64,000 bases of DNA from assembly GCA_964514655.1 (NCBI GenBank), contig CAZEQY010000010.1:40746-104745 (forward strand), in the 5' to 3' direction. The notes below the pieces were generated by a model. It was given only the letters and a program-made list of their open reading frames with translations. It was not told the origin of the DNA and ran no database searches. The stretch's first letter is position 1; each line of letters starts with the position of its first letter. The stretch is from SZAS-7 sp964514655 (GTDB lineage: Bacteria; Chlamydiota; Chlamydiia; Chlamydiales; FEN-1388). Positions 8,240 to 16,874 of the stretch are shown here, piece after piece. The position numbers and the translations under genes were made by a program.

Positions 8240-9736
8240 ATGTATATTGTTCAGGTTGCCTCTGAAGTTGCTCCTATAGCAAAGGTTGGTGGCCTCGCAG
8301 ATGTGATGATGGGGCTAAACCGCGAGCTCAAACTCAAAGGTAACAAGGTTGAACTTGTCCTTCCAAAATATGACTGTATAGACTACAAAAATGTAACACT
8401 CGAAAAACGACAAACAGGTGTCCGTTCTTTTTTTAATAACGACTGGCATGAAAATACCATTTGGCACACCTACATAAACCACGATCAAAGCCTTACGCTC
8501 ATTGAAAGTCACCATCCGAGCCTCTTTTTTGATAGAGGGTGTATTTACGGCTGTCACGATGATATAGACCGCTTTTTGTATTTTTCACGCACTGTGCTTG
8601 ATTGGCTGTCTCTACAGCAAGAAACGCCGGATATTATTCATGTACATGACTGGGAAACTGCCCCTATTGCCTTTTTAATCCGTCAGGGGCCCTTTAAAAA
8701 GCGCTTTGAAAAGACGCGTACTGTCCTTACTATCCATAACATTGCCTATCAGGGCCAGTGTCAGGTAGCAGATTTAGATCGCGTGGGATTATCCGGTGCG
8801 TGGTATGATTCGCCTGCTAGGCTATTAGAAGATTTTGGCCCAAATCTCAACCTTTTAAAGGGTGGCATTGTCTTTTCAGACTATACCACAACGGTATCTC
8901 CTACCTATGCAAAAGAAGTGCTTACCCCAGAAGGTGGCAAGGGGTTGCAGCTTGCTTTAAAAGAAAATTTGCATAAATTTTCCGGAATATTAAATGGAAT
9001 TGACTATAGCTACTGGAATGCCGAAACAGATCCATTGATCTATTATCCTTATTCGACTCACGATCTATCAGGCAAGGTTGCTAATGCTGCATCTCTTCGG
9101 GACGAACTTGGGCTTGAACAAACCAGCGAAAAACCCCTTGTAGCAGGCGTTACGCGTCTTGTGCAGCAAAAGGGCGTTGAGCTTATCAAGCATGCCATCT
9201 TAGAGAGCCATAAAAAAGGCTATCAATGCGTTATTTTGGGAACAACTCCCGATCCAGCTATTCACTATGACTTTGTAAATCTAGCCCAAAAATATGCCAA
9301 AGATCCGGATGTACGCATCCTTTTAGCGCAGGAAGAAAGCCTTGCTCATAAGCTTTATGCAGCATCAGATATCTTTTTAGTGCCATCTCTATTTGAGCCT
9401 TGCGGCTTGACTCAGCTTATTGCCCTCAAGTATGGTTCTATACCGGTAGTGCGCAAAACGGGCGGACTTATGGATACAGTTTTTGATATTGACTATAGCG
9501 GCAAGCCATTTGATGAGACTAATGGCTTTAGCTTTGACTTTCCGGATGCTCAGGGTATAGATTCGGCACTAGATCGCGCCCTAAGCCTGTGGAAAAAGAA
9601 TCGCGAAAAGTGGCAAAAATTGATGGTGCAGGCGATGAATCACGACTTTAGCTGGAATAGTTCTAGTGCTTTATACATTGATATCTACAAAAAAATCCTC
9701 AAAACGTCATATAATTCCATAGCAGGTCATATATGA
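8240..9736 (+). CDS. glgA: Glycogen synthase (ADP-glucose type)
   Basis: GlgA extends alpha-1,4-glucan from ADP-glucose. The 498-residue GT5 enzyme has Lys15-Val-Gly-Gly18 for ADP-glucose binding, HVHDWETAPIAFL, the ILNGIDYSYWNAETD linker, the second Rossmann domain with GVTRLVQQKGVEL, and the catalytic E-x7-E region (VPSLFEPCGLTQLIAL). An AAGGA site precedes the ATG. It overlaps pgsA by 4 bp (ATGA). The pairing with pgsA matches Chlamydia gene order, and MalQ elsewhere in this window fits the same polysaccharide metabolism. Confidence 0.96.
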   Translation: MYIVQVASEVAPIAKVGGLADVMMGLNRELKLKGNKVELVLPKYDCIDYKNVTLEKRQTGVRSFFNNDWHENTIWHTYINHDQSLTLIESHHPSLFFDRGCIYGCHDDIDRFLYFSRTVLDWLSLQQETPDIIHVHDWETAPIAFLIRQGPFKKRFEKTRTVLTIHNIAYQGQCQVADLDRVGLSGAWYDSPARLLEDFGPNLNLLKGGIVFSDYTTTVSPTYAKEVLTPEGGKGLQLALKENLHKFSGILNGIDYSYWNAETDPLIYYPYSTHDLSGKVANAASLRDELGLEQTSEKPLVAGVTRLVQQKGVELIKHAILESHKKGYQCVILGTTPDPAIHYDFVNLAQKYAKDPDVRILLAQEESLAHKLYAASDIFLVPSLFEPCGLTQLIALKYGSIPVVRKTGGLMDTVFDIDYSGKPFDETNGFSFDFPDAQGIDSALDRALSLWKKNREKWQKLMVQAMNHDFSWNSSSALYIDIYKKILKTSYNSIAGHI

Positions 9737-10431
9737 GCGAGCAAGTACTACAAAATAAGCCTTTTGCGCGTAATATCGAGCGCATTGTGCGTCACCCGAT
9801 AGGTGGTCCCACTTTTTTTAATGTGGCAAATTGCCTTACGTTTATGCGTATCTTTGTAAGCCCTGTCTTTTTGCTTGTCTATCTGCAGCATGAATTTTTG
9901 GGGATTAGCCGCTTATATTTGCCATATGTGCTGCTTTTTTTACTTGGGGTAAATGAGCTTTCAGATGCTCTAGACGGGTTTTTAGCCCGTAAATACAACC
10001 AGGTGACAGACCTTGGCAAGATTTTGGACCCTATGGCAGATAGCATCTCACGCATTTCTGTCTTTTTGACCTTTACGCAGCCGCCTGTAAACGTGCCGTT
10101 GGTACTTGTCTTTATCTTTTTGTATCGAGATTCTGTTATCAGCACGCTGCGCACAATATGTGCCCTTAGGGGCTTTGCGCTTGCTGCTCGTCCAAGTGGC
10201 AAAATAAAAGCCGTTATCCAGGGGATTACAGCCTTTTTTATCACAATACTTATGATACCACATGCCCATGGCCAAATTAGCGATAGCGCGCTTTTTGCAT
10301 TAAGCACCATCGCCGTCTTTTTAAGCGCACTTTATGCCCTCTATTCGGGCATCGAGTACGTCTACGCCAACCGCCGCCACATCCAGCGCATACTTATGCG
10401 TAAAGCCAAGCAGTCGTTTGTGGGCGAGTAA
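9733..10431 (+). CDS. pgsA: CDP-diacylglycerol-glycerol-3-phosphate 3-phosphatidyltransferase
   Basis: This integral membrane enzyme makes phosphatidylglycerol phosphate. The 232-residue protein carries the CDP-alcohol phosphotransferase signature D-x2-DG-x2-AR-x8-G-x3-D-x3-D in SDALDGFLARKYNQ followed by DLGKILDPMAD, and has 4-6 membrane segments. A 30-residue hydrophilic N-terminal extension precedes the first one. It is translationally coupled to glgA. Another CDP-alcohol transferase of the same superfamily is possible, but synteny supports PgsA. Confidence 0.88.
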   Translation: MSEQVLQNKPFARNIERIVRHPIGGPTFFNVANCLTFMRIFVSPVFLLVYLQHEFLGISRLYLPYVLLFLLGVNELSDALDGFLARKYNQVTDLGKILDPMADSISRISVFLTFTQPPVNVPLVLVFIFLYRDSVISTLRTICALRGFALAARPSGKIKAVIQGITAFFITILMIPHAHGQISDSALFALSTIAVFLSALYALYSGIEYVYANRRHIQRILMRKAKQSFVGE

Positions 10432-10471
10432 GTCTCATTTACTGATCCCTTTGTCTCTTCAGTCTTCTTTA

Positions 10472-10501
10472 TTGACATAATTCGATATAGTGCACTATAA
10501 T
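10472..10501 (+). promoter_or_regulatory. Sigma-70-type promoter of the SnoaL-like gene
   Basis: Perfect TTGACA (10472-10477) and TATAAT (10496-10501) hexamers are separated by 18 bp. The ATG of the next gene is at 10528, with AGGAGG at 10518-10523, so the leader would be about 20 nt. Both hexamers are exact consensus, which suggests strong constitutive expression. Confidence 0.75.
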
Positions 10502-10527
10502 GAATATAGAACACAACAGGAGGATTT

Positions 10528-10881
10528 ATGAAACAAAATAGTGCAACATATGTAGAAGAGTACTACAAGGCCGGGCTCAAGCAAAATTTTACCGAGATGG
10601 CAAAGTTTCTGCACCCGGAGGTTCAGTTTAGCGCTCCGCTTGCTCAACTTAATGGCCGAGAGGCAGTAGTGGAAGCTGCCAAAGGTTTTTTTGGATTCTT
10701 GAAATCAATTGATTTTCGCTCATCCTTTAGTAGCGATAATGAGGCGATGCTTATCTATGATGCCTTCTTCCCCGAACCAATCGGCCGGTTTCCCGCAGCG
10801 CTTTTTGTTACTTTTGAAGATGGCCTCATGCGCAAGATGGAGCTTTTTTACGACCCCCGTCCACTTCTTGCAAATAGATAA
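10528..10881 (+). CDS. SnoaL-like / NTF2-fold protein
   Basis: The 117-residue protein fits the small NTF2-like fold: an N-terminal helix (YVEEYYKAGLKQN), then FLHPEVQFSAPLAQLNGREAV, and alternating beta strands ending in LFVTFEDGLMRKMELFYDPR. SnoaL-like proteins are ketosteroid isomerase-type enzymes or small-ligand binders; no substrate can be read from the sequence. It has a consensus promoter and a strong AGGAGG site, and stands alone after pgsA. Confidence 0.7.
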   Translation: MKQNSATYVEEYYKAGLKQNFTEMAKFLHPEVQFSAPLAQLNGREAVVEAAKGFFGFLKSIDFRSSFSSDNEAMLIYDAFFPEPIGRFPAALFVTFEDGLMRKMELFYDPRPLLANR

Positions 10882-10999
10882 CATCCGTAGAACCTACCCT
10901 TTTTTCTATCGAAAGGGTAGATTATAATGCCTAATAGTGTGGCAATCACACAGGGTTAAGTGCACGTAGAAGATAGGGTTAGTGGGCGAGTAAGTCTGA

Positions 11000-11680
11000 T
11001 TAGACTATACAAGCTGAATACTTGCCAGTTGCGCGGGTATGTTCTACTCCTAAATATTCCCCATTTTTTCCGGTTAGAAATGCTTGACACGCACTACGTG
11101 TATCGCTAAAAGATGGTTGATTATCATAAAATGATCTACTAATTACTTTAAGAGCAAGCAATCTGAGTTGAGCGTGCTCTTGCATATGGGCCTGATACTT
11201 TTCGTCAAAGCCGTTGTTATCCCATAGAGCAGAAAGCTTCTGTACAGTATTTACCACTTCGCCCTTATTGTATCCTGTAATTGTACCGCCATGAACTGCA
11301 AGTATAGCTAGCTGTTTTTCTGCCCGTTTAAGATTCATAAAACAAGTGATTGATCGTGCGATATCATCTGCTACGCGGGAATGGAAATTGATGACTGTGT
11401 CGTATTCGCTAGCTTGTGTTTTAAGTATAAAGCCGAGGCTAACAGGAATTATCACTAATGAGGTGACAACAGCGCCGACAGGTAGGCTGAGAGCTGCGGT
11501 AGTAAGGCCTAGGACGACCAAGCCAATAGCGCTTACTGTACATGCCATCTCTTTTGTTTTAAAAAATTGTTTATTTTTTGCATCGATAGCATCAGCGCAC
11601 TCTTTTGTCATGGGGTGGGCTAAGTTTGCGAGCGCCTCAAGATTTTGTATGGTAGAGTTTTGTTGTGAGATATATGTCAT
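11000..11680 (-). CDS. Candidate inclusion-membrane-like protein with bilobed hydrophobic domain
   Basis: The start at 11680 (MTYISQQNS) has GGAGGT upstream; the open frame runs 19 codons further but without a ribosome site. The 226-residue protein has one hydrophobic block of about 42 residues (roughly 45-87), made of two membrane segments separated by a short turn (SLPVGAV). It has no signal peptide, and hydrophilic helical tails follow. This bilobed pattern is typical of chlamydial Inc proteins, which are secreted by type III and inserted in the inclusion membrane. Assignment rests on topology alone; I recognise no homolog. Confidence 0.6.
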   Translation of the reverse strand: MTYISQQNSTIQNLEALANLAHPMTKECADAIDAKNKQFFKTKEMACTVSAIGLVVLGLTTAALSLPVGAVVTSLVIIPVSLGFILKTQASEYDTVINFHSRVADDIARSITCFMNLKRAEKQLAILAVHGGTITGYNKGEVVNTVQKLSALWDNNGFDEKYQAHMQEHAQLRLLALKVISRSFYDNQPSFSDTRSACQAFLTGKNGEYLGVEHTRATGKYSACIV

Positions 11681-11750
11681 AATAAGACCTCCATTAAATA
11701 AACCACCATAATAATACAAATTAGGATATATGTACATTTCTTAATTCAAA

Positions 11751-11852
11751 AAACAAAACCGCGAAGAGCGCGAATGGTTGATAAAAATAGTTATAGGCAA
11801 AACTATCTTTGTTTTCTTCTTCGCGCTCTTCGCGACTTTCGCGGTTTTGTTT
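11751..11852 (-). terminator. Long CGCGAA-rich hairpin after the PEGA lipoprotein gene
   Basis: A 15-bp perfect stem (11760-11774 with 11820-11834) is flanked by a second pairing register: AAACAAAACC (11751-11760) with GGTTTTGTTT (11843-11852). On the minus strand the structure ends in GGTTTTGTTTTTTG, so it can terminate the lipoprotein gene whose stop is at 11853. The loop has its own small hairpin. The arms repeat the word CGCGAA. Confidence 0.7.
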
Positions 11853-12368
11853 TTATTGTACACAATGTATAGTTATATCTCTAAAAACTATGTATTGGTC
11901 TTCTGTGAGAAGGTTTGCTTCTTTTAGCTGCTCAAGAGCTGCAAGCTGGTTTTGGAGGGTCTGTGAGTTGAGTCTTGTGTATTCAGTAACGCGTTCTAGC
12001 GGTGATAGGGGCTCTAACGTTACTACGATGTTTTCGGGTTTTAGGGTCCAGCAAGCGCCGGTAGCTGTGTCTATAGCTACGCCAAGAAGGCCAAATCCGA
12101 AGAGATTGCCGGCTTCTAGACCATTTATGAGGTGGACAATCTTTATCGTTTGGCTCTTGTAGCCCTCTTTGGAGATTGTTAGCACATAGTCTCGGTCGCG
12201 ATCTAGCGTGATGTTTGCGGGGGTGCTTTGGCTGTTCTTTTCTTCGGTTACTGTGGCTCCCGGAGGGTTTGTGGTGACGGGTATTGTCTGCGTGGGGCCG
12301 TTAACAAGAGTTGCGCATGCTGTCAAAAGGGTGCTCAAGAGCATAAGTAAAGGTATTTTCGGGCCCAC
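11853..12368 (-). CDS. PEGA-domain lipoprotein
   Basis: The 171-residue protein starts at GTG (12368; AGGATGG upstream) with a lipoprotein signal peptide ending in the lipobox LTAC (Cys18). A PEGA domain follows (about 28-75): VTTNPPGATVTEEKNSQ, then LDRDRDYVLTISKEGYKSQ. PEGA domains are surface or periplasmic beta-sandwich modules. The segment after it (LINGLEAGNLFGFGLLGVAIDTATGA) is hydrophobic and glycine-rich, as in other PEGA lipoproteins of this size. It probably sits on the inner or outer membrane; its function is unknown. Confidence 0.85.
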   Translation of the reverse strand: MGPKIPLLMLLSTLLTACATLVNGPTQTIPVTTNPPGATVTEEKNSQSTPANITLDRDRDYVLTISKEGYKSQTIKIVHLINGLEAGNLFGFGLLGVAIDTATGACWTLKPENIVVTLEPLSPLERVTEYTRLNSQTLQNQLAALEQLKEANLLTEDQYIVFRDITIHCVQ

Positions 12369-12502
12369 AATCCATCCTATATTGGTGTCTTAAGTGTCAT
12401 TATATAAATGTATTACTTTAAATCTAGAATTTTTCGAAAAAAGTGAAGATTTATCCTTGCGAAAAAATAGGGATGTTAAGTACGCTCTAAGCTTCATTTT
12501 TC

Positions 12503-12574
<72 letters not shown>

Positions 12575-12597
12575 TTAGACTGTGAAAGAGGTGTCTT

Positions 12598-13530
12598 TTG
12601 AGCAATGCATCAGTACTGATAGCCGGCTCATCACATCCAGAGCTTGCCCAAGAACTGAGCAAGCAGTTGGATATGCCACTCTTTCCGGTATCGGTAGCTC
12701 ATTTTCCGGATGGCGAAGTTCGCGTCCAGCTTGGCGGATCTGTTGCAGGCAAACAAGTGTTTATCCTCCAGTCCATTGCCAAAGCACCAAATGAACTGCT
12801 GATAGAAACATTGTTGCTCGTCGATGCCTTGCGAAGGGGCGCGGCAGCTCACATTGTGTTAGTAAGCCCATATTTAGCCTATTCGCGACAAAGCGTACAG
12901 GAAGATGGGGGAGCTTCAGTTGCCGCAAGACTTTTTGCCGATTTTCTTAAGTTGGCCGGAGTTAACGGCCTCATCACAATGGATCTGCATGCAGAGCTTG
13001 TAAAAAGCTTCTACGACTTTCCTGTAGAGCACCTAAGTGCTCGGGAACTGTTTATCGAAGCGCTTGAGAAAGAGCAAGCAAGGACGAGTGATATAGTTGT
13101 TGTTGGGCCAGACCTTGGAAGTGCAAAACTGGTCGCCAAATATGCTCATGAGCTATCAAGCTCTTTAGCATTGATTGAAAAACGGCGAATTGATGCACGC
13201 CAGGTCGCAATGCTCTCCTTGATGGGAGAGGTAAAAGATAAAATCGTTCTTCTCGCTGACGATGTCTGTTCTACGGCCGGAACATTAACGTCAGCAGCTA
13301 ATGTCTGCCAAGGGAAGGGCGCGAAACGTATTATTGCCGTGGTTTCTCACGGTCTCTTTGTAGAGGAGGCCATTGAACGTATCACAAATAGCCCAATAGA
13401 AAGGCTGTATGTAAGTGATAGCGTGAAGATGGACTCAAAAGTGCTATCGTGTCCCAAGATACATGTCGTATCAGTTGCAAAGCTCTTTGCAACCTCTCTT
13501 AAAAGCCAGAAAGAACGCTTTGCCGGTTAA
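12598..13530 (+). CDS. prs: Ribose-phosphate pyrophosphokinase
   Basis: The enzyme makes PRPP from ribose 5-phosphate and ATP. The 310-residue protein has the family segments: FPDGEVRVQL, the ribose-phosphate/metal region (ITMDLHAELVKSFYDFPVEHL spans about residues 132-152), the flexible catalytic loop EKRRIDARQVAM, and the PRPP-binding loop VLLADDVCSTAGTL. The start is TTG at 12598, preceded by AGAGGTG; no in-frame ATG is near. PRPP synthesis suggests more nucleotide autonomy than in C. trachomatis, which to my knowledge lacks this gene. It heads a tight operon with rplY. Confidence 0.93.
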   Translation: MSNASVLIAGSSHPELAQELSKQLDMPLFPVSVAHFPDGEVRVQLGGSVAGKQVFILQSIAKAPNELLIETLLLVDALRRGAAAHIVLVSPYLAYSRQSVQEDGGASVAARLFADFLKLAGVNGLITMDLHAELVKSFYDFPVEHLSARELFIEALEKEQARTSDIVVVGPDLGSAKLVAKYAHELSSSLALIEKRRIDARQVAMLSLMGEVKDKIVLLADDVCSTAGTLTSAANVCQGKGAKRIIAVVSHGLFVEEAIERITNSPIERLYVSDSVKMDSKVLSCPKIHVVSVAKLFATSLKSQKERFAG

Positions 13531-13560
13531 TTAATTTTTTTGAATTGTGTTGGAGGATCC

Positions 13561-14139
13561 ATGGACCAAAAGATCGATCAAACGATCCAGATTATAGAAC
13601 GATCAGCTAAAAGTAAAGGTGAAGCAAACAGGCTTCGTATAGATCAGCGAATTCCTGTATGTATTTACTCAAAAGGCAAGCCTGCAGATACAGCAAGCGT
13701 AAGCCGCGAAGAATTTGAAACCATTTTGCGTAAGTTACAGTCAGGCTTTTTGCCAACGACAGTGTTTGAACTTACTGATGCAAAAGGCAAAAAGCGCCGT
13801 GCTCTTATCAAAGATATTCAGTATAAGCCTACAAACTACGAAGTGCTGCACCTTGATTTTCAAGAACTTCATGCAGACACAGCTGTAGATGTGAAAGTGC
13901 CTATCGAACTGCTCAATCAAGTAGACTGCTCAGGCGTTAAGCTTGGTGGCTTTTTACGCTCGCTTATTCGTCATTTGAAGGTAAGATGCCTTCCAAAAGA
14001 CATCCCTTCACATTTTGAAATTGATGTGAAAGAACTCGGCCTCAACCAGTATCGACGCGTTTCTGATCTTCAGATTCCAAAAGGCGTAAAAGCTCTTGAG
14101 AAGCCAAATGAAATTGTTGTGAGCGTGCTTAAGAAGTAA
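13561..14139 (+). CDS. rplY: 50S ribosomal protein L25 (CTC type)
   Basis: The start at 13561 follows GGAGGATCC directly; a Met 7 codons upstream lacks such a site. The 192-residue protein has the L25 N-terminal beta-barrel, with IPVCIYSKGKPA, LIKDIQYKPTNYEVLHLDF and the TL5/CTC C-terminal domain. It binds 5S rRNA. The order rplY-pth-rpsF-rpsR-rplI is the chlamydial arrangement. Confidence 0.93.
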   Translation: MDQKIDQTIQIIERSAKSKGEANRLRIDQRIPVCIYSKGKPADTASVSREEFETILRKLQSGFLPTTVFELTDAKGKKRRALIKDIQYKPTNYEVLHLDFQELHADTAVDVKVPIELLNQVDCSGVKLGGFLRSLIRHLKVRCLPKDIPSHFEIDVKELGLNQYRRVSDLQIPKGVKALEKPNEIVVSVLKK

Positions 14140-14146
14140 GTAACAC

Positions 14147-14737
14147 ATGTTGGCAGTTATTGGACTGGGTAATCCCGGTAAAGAATATGAGCTGACTCGC
14201 CATAATATGGGCTTCTTGGTGCTCAAAAAGCTGGCCGAAGAGTTCGGCACAAGCTTTAAGATGGAAGAGCGCTTTGAGGGATGGCGGGCTAAGGCACCTG
14301 GCCTTGAGCTCCTTCTGCCAGCAACATATATGAACGAAAGTGGAAGGGCAGTGCAAAAACTCCTGAGATACTTTCAGATTCCTACGGGCAAGGTGCTCGT
14401 AGTAGTCGACGACATGGACCTTGCCTTCGGGCAGATGCGCCTAAGAGCTTTTGGTGGCTCCGGTGGCCATAATGGGCTAAAAAGCCTTGAGGAGCACCTT
14501 GGCACTTCAAACTTTGCCAGGCTGCGAATTGGGATTGGCCGAGGCCTTAAAGGCACTAATGTGGACCATGTGCTCGGAAAGTTTAACCAAGAAGAAAGCG
14601 AGCAGCTTTCTAAAGTGATTGAAACGGCTGTCACTTGCCTGAAGAGGCTGTTAGTCGAAGATTTTTCGAAGGTGGCAAACGATGTAAATCGTGCAATAAA
14701 GATAGATAAGGAAAATGTATGCAACAACAAGAATTAA
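14147..14737 (+). CDS. pth: Peptidyl-tRNA hydrolase
   Basis: Pth releases peptides from peptidyl-tRNA that drops off the ribosome. The 196-residue protein has VIGLGNPGKEYELTRHNMGF with the catalytic His in RHN, the TYMNESGRAV segment, VVDDMDLAFG and GGHNGLKS. It starts 7 nt after rplY, and its last 19 bp overlap the beginning of rpsF, so rpsF may depend on translation of pth. Confidence 0.96.
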   Translation: MLAVIGLGNPGKEYELTRHNMGFLVLKKLAEEFGTSFKMEERFEGWRAKAPGLELLLPATYMNESGRAVQKLLRYFQIPTGKVLVVVDDMDLAFGQMRLRAFGGSGGHNGLKSLEEHLGTSNFARLRIGIGRGLKGTNVDHVLGKFNQEESEQLSKVIETAVTCLKRLLVEDFSKVANDVNRAIKIDKENVCNNKN

Positions 14738-15075
14738 AACAAAAAGAGCAAAATCTGTACGAAGGCATGTACGTGCTCAATGCGCACATTAGCGATGATA
14801 CACGCAACCACGCCTTCGAAAAAATCAAAAACGGCATCATTAACCGCGGTGGTGAGATTGTAAAAATCCACGATCAAGGAAGACGCCGTCTTGCTTATGA
14901 AATCGAACGTCAAAAAGAAGGCTATTACTACTTAGTATACTTTCGCCTTCCTGCAAGCGATGTTACCGATCTTTGGCAAGAATACCATCTAAACGAGAAC
15001 CTCATTCGCTTCGTTACATTGCGTACCGATAAGGTGCTCGAAGAGGTTAAATTTAAACAACTTCCTGAACAATAA
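14719..15075 (+). CDS. rpsF: 30S ribosomal protein S6
   Basis: The 118-residue protein shows the S6 fold: YEGMYVLNAHISDD, IVKIHDQGRRRLAYEIERQKEG and a YYYLVYFRLPASDV strand, followed by NLIRFVTLRTD. S6 pairs with S18, encoded by the next gene, in the platform of the 30S subunit. The start lies 19 bp inside pth, with AAGGAAA upstream. Confidence 0.96.
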   Translation: MQQQELKQKEQNLYEGMYVLNAHISDDTRNHAFEKIKNGIINRGGEIVKIHDQGRRRLAYEIERQKEGYYYLVYFRLPASDVTDLWQEYHLNENLIRFVTLRTDKVLEEVKFKQLPEQ

Positions 15076-15089
15076 GAGGAATGAATCAT

Positions 15090-15407
15090 ATGACAAACTC
15101 TATGTATTCAAATGAAGAATATTCTGCTCACAGTGGTTCACAAGGTAGAATGTCATCTAAAAAAAGAATGACAGCAGAGCCTACAGACCCAAAGATGCGC
15201 AAGAAGAAGCGCTGCCCATTTCAAGCAGCTGAATTTAAAGATATCGACTATAAAGATATCGACACGCTTTCAAAGTTTATCACAGAACGAGGCAAAATTT
15301 TGCCACGTCGTATTACCGGCGTTTCTGCTTACTTTCAAAGACGTCTTGCACAGGCAATTAAGCGTGCTCGTCACGTAGCATTGCTTCCATTCGTAGCAGA
15401 AAGTTAA
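15090..15407 (+). CDS. rpsR: 30S ribosomal protein S18
   Basis: The conserved S18 core is in the C-terminal two thirds: KKRCPFQAAEF, DYKDIDTLSKFITERGKILP, RRITGVSAYFQRRLAQAIKR and ARHVALLPF. I chose the ATG at 15090 because AGAGGA lies 10 nt upstream; the in-frame ATG at 15081 touches that site. At 105 residues it carries a longer Ser/Asn-rich N-terminal extension (about 30 residues) than most S18 proteins. Confidence 0.95.
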   Translation: MTNSMYSNEEYSAHSGSQGRMSSKKRMTAEPTDPKMRKKKRCPFQAAEFKDIDYKDIDTLSKFITERGKILPRRITGVSAYFQRRLAQAIKRARHVALLPFVAES

Positions 15408-15424
15408 TTAGAAAGGTATTTACT

Positions 15425-15901
15425 ATGGCAACTCAATTATTATTACTCGAAGATGTTGATGACCTCGGTCACAAGGGCGAAATCGTCAACGTAAAACCAG
15501 GTTATGCGTACAACTTCCTCATTCCAAAGAAGTTCGCTCTTGTTGCGGATGCAAATGCTATCCGTCGTCAAAAGCGCCTTAGGGAAGAGCGTCAGGCAAA
15601 AGCTGTCGAAGATAAAAAACATGCTGAAGAAATTGCAGAGCGCCTCAAAGGTGCAACATTTACCGTCGAGGTAAAGGTTGACCATGAAGGACACATGTAT
15701 GGTAGCGTTTCGAGCCTTGACGTTGTGCACCTCGTTAAGATGCAAGCAGGCATTGAGCTTGACAAGCGCTCAGTACCTCTTAAGCATCCTATCAAGGAGA
15801 TAGGGGTTCATGAGCTTACATTGCGCCTTAAAGAAGGTGTAGAAGCTCCTATTCACCTTAAAGTGCTTGTAGAAGGCGCTCAAACAAATGAAGCGGCCTA
15901 A
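15425..15901 (+). CDS. rplI: 50S ribosomal protein L9
   Basis: The 158-residue protein has the N-terminal L9 domain (LLLEDVDDLGHKGEIVNVKP, then GYAYNFLIPKKFAL), a long connecting helix (about 44-75) and the C-terminal domain ending near TLRLKEGVEAPIHLKVLVEG. AAAGGT precedes the ATG. Its end overlaps hldD by 14 bp, joining the ribosomal operon to the heptose genes. Confidence 0.96.
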   Translation: MATQLLLLEDVDDLGHKGEIVNVKPGYAYNFLIPKKFALVADANAIRRQKRLREERQAKAVEDKKHAEEIAERLKGATFTVEVKVDHEGHMYGSVSSLDVVHLVKMQAGIELDKRSVPLKHPIKEIGVHELTLRLKEGVEAPIHLKVLVEGAQTNEAA

Positions 15902-16874
15902 TACTAAAGCTATCGTCGTAACGGGCGGTGCGGGCTTTATAGGCTCATGCGTCGTCCGTCATCTAAACGACTTAGGGTATGACAATATCGTCGTTGTTGA
16001 CAACTTGGGATCTACTGAAAAGTGGAAGAACCTCGTTTGCAAAACAACGAGCGATATCTTGCATAAAAGTGCACTCTTTGACTGGCTGCAAGGAAAAGAG
16101 CAGGAAATTCAGGCATTTATTCACTTAGGAGCCTGTAGCAGCACTGTTGAACTAGACGCCAACTACCTCCTCGAAAATAACTACCGCTACACGCGCCGAT
16201 TAGCAGAATATGCCTTAAAGCATGGCATTCGTTTTGTTTATGCATCATCTGCTGCAACCTATGGCGATGGTGATCTTGGCTTTAGCGACAATCACGATTG
16301 CATCAAGCAGCTAGCTCCTCTTAACATGTATGGCTTTTCAAAGCAGCTATTTGATTTATGGGCACTCAATGAAGGTGTTTTAGATAAGCTTACCGGCTTA
16401 AAGTACTTTAACGTCTATGGTCCTAACGAGTATCACAAGGGCAGGATGTCATCAGCTATCGTACGTATGGTGCCTGAGGTGCAAGGATCAGGGGTGATAC
16501 GCCTCTTTGAATCAGACCGTCCAGAGATATATGAAAACGGCGAGCAAAAGCGCGACTTTATCTACGTAAAAGATGCTGCCAAGATGACATGTGCCTTTTT
16601 AGATACGCCTGCATATGGTATCTATAATATAGGTACCGGTGAAGCAGTATCATGGAATCGCCTTGCAAGAGCTGTATTTTTAGCACTTAAAAAGCCTGAC
16701 AATATCGCCTACATCGAAATGCCACACGACTTAAAAGGCAAATATCAGTACTTTACACAAGCTGATATGGCTAAAACAAAAGGCGCTTTAGGGGCAAAAT
16801 CAAACGTTATGTCCGTTGAAGATGCTGTGTCAGACTATATTACAAACTACCTTCTTTCAGGAAGCAGATGGTAA
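15888..16874 (+). CDS. hldD: ADP-L-glycero-D-manno-heptose 6-epimerase
   Basis: This extended SDR enzyme inverts C6 of ADP-heptose for the LPS inner core. The 328-residue protein has the NADP-binding VVTGGAGFIGS, the catalytic Ser-Tyr-Lys set (SSAATYG, then YGFSK), FIHLGACSSTVELD and KYFNVYGPNEYHKGRM, all characteristic of HldD. It begins inside rplI and overlaps hldE by 7 bp. C. trachomatis LPS lacks heptose, so hldD-hldE supports an environmental chlamydia with a longer core. Substrate assignment is supported by the neighbouring kinase. Confidence 0.93.
   Translation: MKRPNTKAIVVTGGAGFIGSCVVRHLNDLGYDNIVVVDNLGSTEKWKNLVCKTTSDILHKSALFDWLQGKEQEIQAFIHLGACSSTVELDANYLLENNYRYTRRLAEYALKHGIRFVYASSAATYGDGDLGFSDNHDCIKQLAPLNMYGFSKQLFDLWALNEGVLDKLTGLKYFNVYGPNEYHKGRMSSAIVRMVPEVQGSGVIRLFESDRPEIYENGEQKRDFIYVKDAAKMTCAFLDTPAYGIYNIGTGEAVSWNRLARAVFLALKKPDNIAYIEMPHDLKGKYQYFTQADMAKTKGALGAKSNVMSVEDAVSDYITNYLLSGSRW

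Noticed and set aside
10892..10921. Terminator after the SnoaL-like gene
   Set aside because: CTACCCTTTT and GAAAGGGTAG can pair, but no T-tract follows on either strand at the right place; support is too weak to list.
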